From Bdellovibrionales bacterium (GTDB lineage: Bacteria > Bdellovibrionota > Bdellovibrionia > Bdellovibrionales > JAMPXM01): a stretch of DNA of 6,041 nt. Positions 5,796 through 6,041 of the stretch are shown here, one piece after another. A program made the position numbers and the translations under genes. The stretch is from positions 1-6,041 of the forward strand of contig SXSP01000423.1 in NCBI GenBank assembly GCA_005792225.1. Reading direction: 5' to 3'. How positions within the stretch are numbered: the first letter of the stretch is position 1; each line of letters begins with the position of its first letter. The notes beneath the pieces are model-generated. The model was not told the DNA's origin. It was given only the letters and a program-made list of their open reading frames with translations, and searched no databases.

Positions 5796-6041
5796 TTATT
5801 CGTCGTCGTCGCCTTCGCCCTGGGTGAGCTCGTCGATATCTTCAGGGTCCGCCGCTTCAACGCGGAAAAGCCAACCGTCGCCGTAAGGATCTTCGAAGAT
5901 CAACTTCGGATTCTCGACGACCGCCGCGTTGATCTCGACCACGCGTCCCTCAATCGGGGTGTAAATATTGAGAGGCCCCTCATCCGTCTCGATTTCCGCG
6001 CAAATCTCGTCGGGATTTACTTCTTCGTTCTCCGCCGGAAG
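5796..6041 (-). CDS. GcvH-like protein lacking the lipoyl lysine (C-terminal part)
   Basis: The last 81 residues are visible; the N-terminus lies right of the window. Numbering visible residues from base 6041, the match to glycine cleavage H protein is clear: IYTPIEGRVVEIN (26-38), then NPKLIFEDPYGDGWLF (43-58), which carries the DPYGxGW signature. In H proteins the hammerhead ESVKAxSDIY bears the lipoyl lysine. Here the aligned stretch is ETDEGPLNIY (18-27), with E21 (codon at 5981-5979) at the lysine position; the only lysine visible is K45. Normal GcvH carries the aminomethyl group on lipoate between GcvP, GcvT and GcvL, and this copy cannot do so. The tail ends in an acidic GEGDDDE run and is shorter than in E. 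coli GcvH. It is likely a cytoplasmic paralog with a different, possibly structural or regulatory, role. No gcvT or gcvP is visible here. Confidence 0.85.
   Translation of the reverse strand, partial: LPAENEEVNPDEICAEIETDEGPLNIYTPIEGRVVEINAAVVENPKLIFEDPYGDGWLFRVEAADPEDIDELTQGEGDDDE

Noticed and set aside
5796..6041. Annotating the right-hand gene as a functional glycine cleavage H protein
   Set aside because: The lipoyl-lysine position is Glu and no nearby lysine could replace it, so only a GcvH-like fold is claimed.

Overview
The window carries six protein genes on both strands and no RNA genes, insertion sequences or CRISPR. Taxonomy cannot be fixed from the sequence. The secreted, Cys-rich proteins with Sec signal peptides fit a Gram-negative host, and the general style is compatible with a Bdellovibrionota-like bacterium, but that is only an impression.

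Positions 1-4393 (+ strand) hold the most interesting content: a two-gene module present twice in tandem. Each copy has a large secreted protein (called A here) with an HExxH zinc-protease signature, followed by a small secreted two-cysteine protein (called B). In each copy the A stop and B start overlap as ATGA (1577-1580 and 3938-3941). The order is A1 (cut by the window edge, ends 1580), B1 (1577-2005), an 85-base gap with a hairpin, A2 (2091-3941), B2 (3938-4393). A1 and A2 share the HExxH motif, a downstream E-x3-D-x-W motif, eight cysteines at nearly constant offsets and several other blocks. B1 and B2 share shorter motifs, including TRCA and an almost identical C-terminus. The arrangement suggests that each protease is made together with a dedicated partner, possibly an inhibitor, chaperone or subunit. 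I recognise no named family for either.

Positions 4396-4893 (- strand) encode a two-CBS-domain protein that converges on B2 with a two-base gap. Its best start is the ATG at 4893, behind a strong AGGAGG. A 133-base divergent intergenic region separates it from a + strand gene at 5027-5758, an orphan membrane protein with about seven predicted transmembrane segments. That gene ends in a hairpin that includes its own stop codon and has T-rich tails on both strands, so it can serve as a bidirectional terminator.

Positions 5796-6041 (- strand) hold the C-terminal 81 residues of a GcvH-like protein (glycine cleavage H protein fold). The residue at the lipoyl-lysine position is Glu and the visible part has no alternative lysine nearby, so this copy cannot carry the usual lipoyl arm. 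It is probably a diverged paralog with another role.

The A/B modules look like one co-transcribed extracytoplasmic proteolysis locus whose promoter lies left of the window. The three genes on the right show no evident functional link to it or to each other.
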